DNA of 64,000 bases from Oscillospiraceae bacterium (GTDB taxonomy: Bacteria; Bacillota; Clostridia; Oscillospirales; UBA644): NCBI GenBank assembly GCA_015067305.1, contig SVMT01000003.1:1-64000 (forward strand), in the 5' to 3' direction. Under the pieces are notes generated by a model. It saw nothing but the letters and a program-made list of their open reading frames with translations, had not been told where the DNA came from and ran no database searches. Of the stretch, positions 63,853 to 64,000 are shown piece after piece. How positions within the stretch are numbered: the first letter of the stretch is position 1; every line of letters begins with the position of its first letter. The position numbers and the translations under genes were made by a program.

Positions 63853-63881
63853 ATTATAGCATAAAAAAACGTTTTATGCAA
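63853..63881 (-). promoter_or_regulatory. Promoter of the OLE-like RNA and downstream operon
   Basis: Minus strand TTGCAT (63876-63881), 17-base spacer ending ATGC (extended -10) and TATAAT (63853-63858). Expected transcription start is near 63846. No other strong promoter or terminator is seen between it and valS. Confidence 0.85.
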
Positions 63882-63942
63882 TAGAAAATTGTATATTTTA
63901 ATTTTTGTTAAGATTTTTTCCGATTTTTTTATGCAAACATAT

Positions 63943-63981
63943 TACAAAACAAGATCACTTCATACTTTCAGTATAAAGTGA
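63943..63981 (-). terminator. Possible terminator of the transcription unit beyond the right edge
   Basis: Minus strand hairpin with TCACTT / AAGTGA-type arms and inner AGTAT/ATACT (63955-63981), followed by CTTGTTTTG. It would insulate the OLE promoter. The stretch 63882-64000 holds nothing else that I recognise. Confidence 0.45.
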
Positions 63982-64000
63982 CCTCATATATTATTTTAAA

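Overview
This window suggests a low-GC, spore-forming anaerobic Clostridia (Oscillospiraceae/Ruminococcaceae-like) chromosome. The indicators are AT-rich coding sequence with strong AGGAGG-type ribosome sites, spoIIGA-sigE and a YlmC/YmxH gene, a GGGtGRT/NifU-like pair, a short HisG with HisZ, a bifunctional Rel, and many lipoproteins. The content is mostly core chromosome: I see no tRNA, rRNA, insertion sequence, prophage or CRISPR array. Almost all genes are on the minus strand, so operons read from high to low coordinates. The exceptions are ylmC-dacF (29.5-31.0 kb) and a very large cyclic beta-glucan synthase-like gene (39.7-47.0 kb).

Layout from left to right. 1-1.7 kb: GGGtGRT protein (cut by the left edge) and its Fe-S scaffold-like partner. 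1.8-5.1 kb: operon of DUF1015 protein, N-acetylhexosamine kinase-like phosphotransferase and amidohydrolase. 5.2-6.7 kb: a solute-binding lipoprotein with a perfect consensus promoter. 6.9-14.2 kb: the histidine operon hisZGDCBHAFIE, tightly overlapped. 14.3-23.7 kb: pncB, iron alcohol dehydrogenase, recJ, rel, dtd, alpha/beta hydrolase, ispG. 23.9-26.8 kb: two paralogous orphan solute-binding lipoproteins, each with its own promoter and a hairpin at its 3' end. 26.9-29.3 kb: a polar amino acid ABC transporter whose binding protein appears circularly permuted. 29.5-31.3 kb: ylmC, dacF and, convergent, rpmE. 31.4-35.6 kb: operon of a cyclophilin lipoprotein, two sugar epimerase-like TIM barrels, a ThuA protein and a beta-propeller-like lipoprotein. 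35.7-39.6 kb: tex, spoIIGA, sigE. 39.7-47.0 kb: cyclic beta-1,2-glucan synthase-like protein of 2407 residues. 47.0-54.9 kb: a divergent type IIA topoisomerase pair and purL. 54.9-63.2 kb: oapA-like, tlyA, nadK, argR, recN, tyrS, valS. 63.2-63.85 kb: a roughly 600-nt structured non-coding RNA with its own promoter.

The most striking system is at the right end. The noncoding stretch directly upstream of the membrane-protein gene has the size, position and neighbours (tlyA-nadK-argR-recN) of OLE RNA (Ornate Large Extremophilic RNA). The membrane protein has the size and DUF21-like sequence of OapA, the protein partner of OLE RNA. No terminator separates the RNA from the protein genes, so the RNA may also be the leader of a long operon.

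Three other observations stand out. The amino-acid binding protein has its two lobes in swapped order. Three otherwise different lipoproteins share an LLDF tetrapeptide at exactly +8 to +11 from the lipidated cysteine. The ParC-like subunit has Met at the quinolone-determining Ser position. All calls come from reading the sequence and from knowledge of the families; no database search was run.
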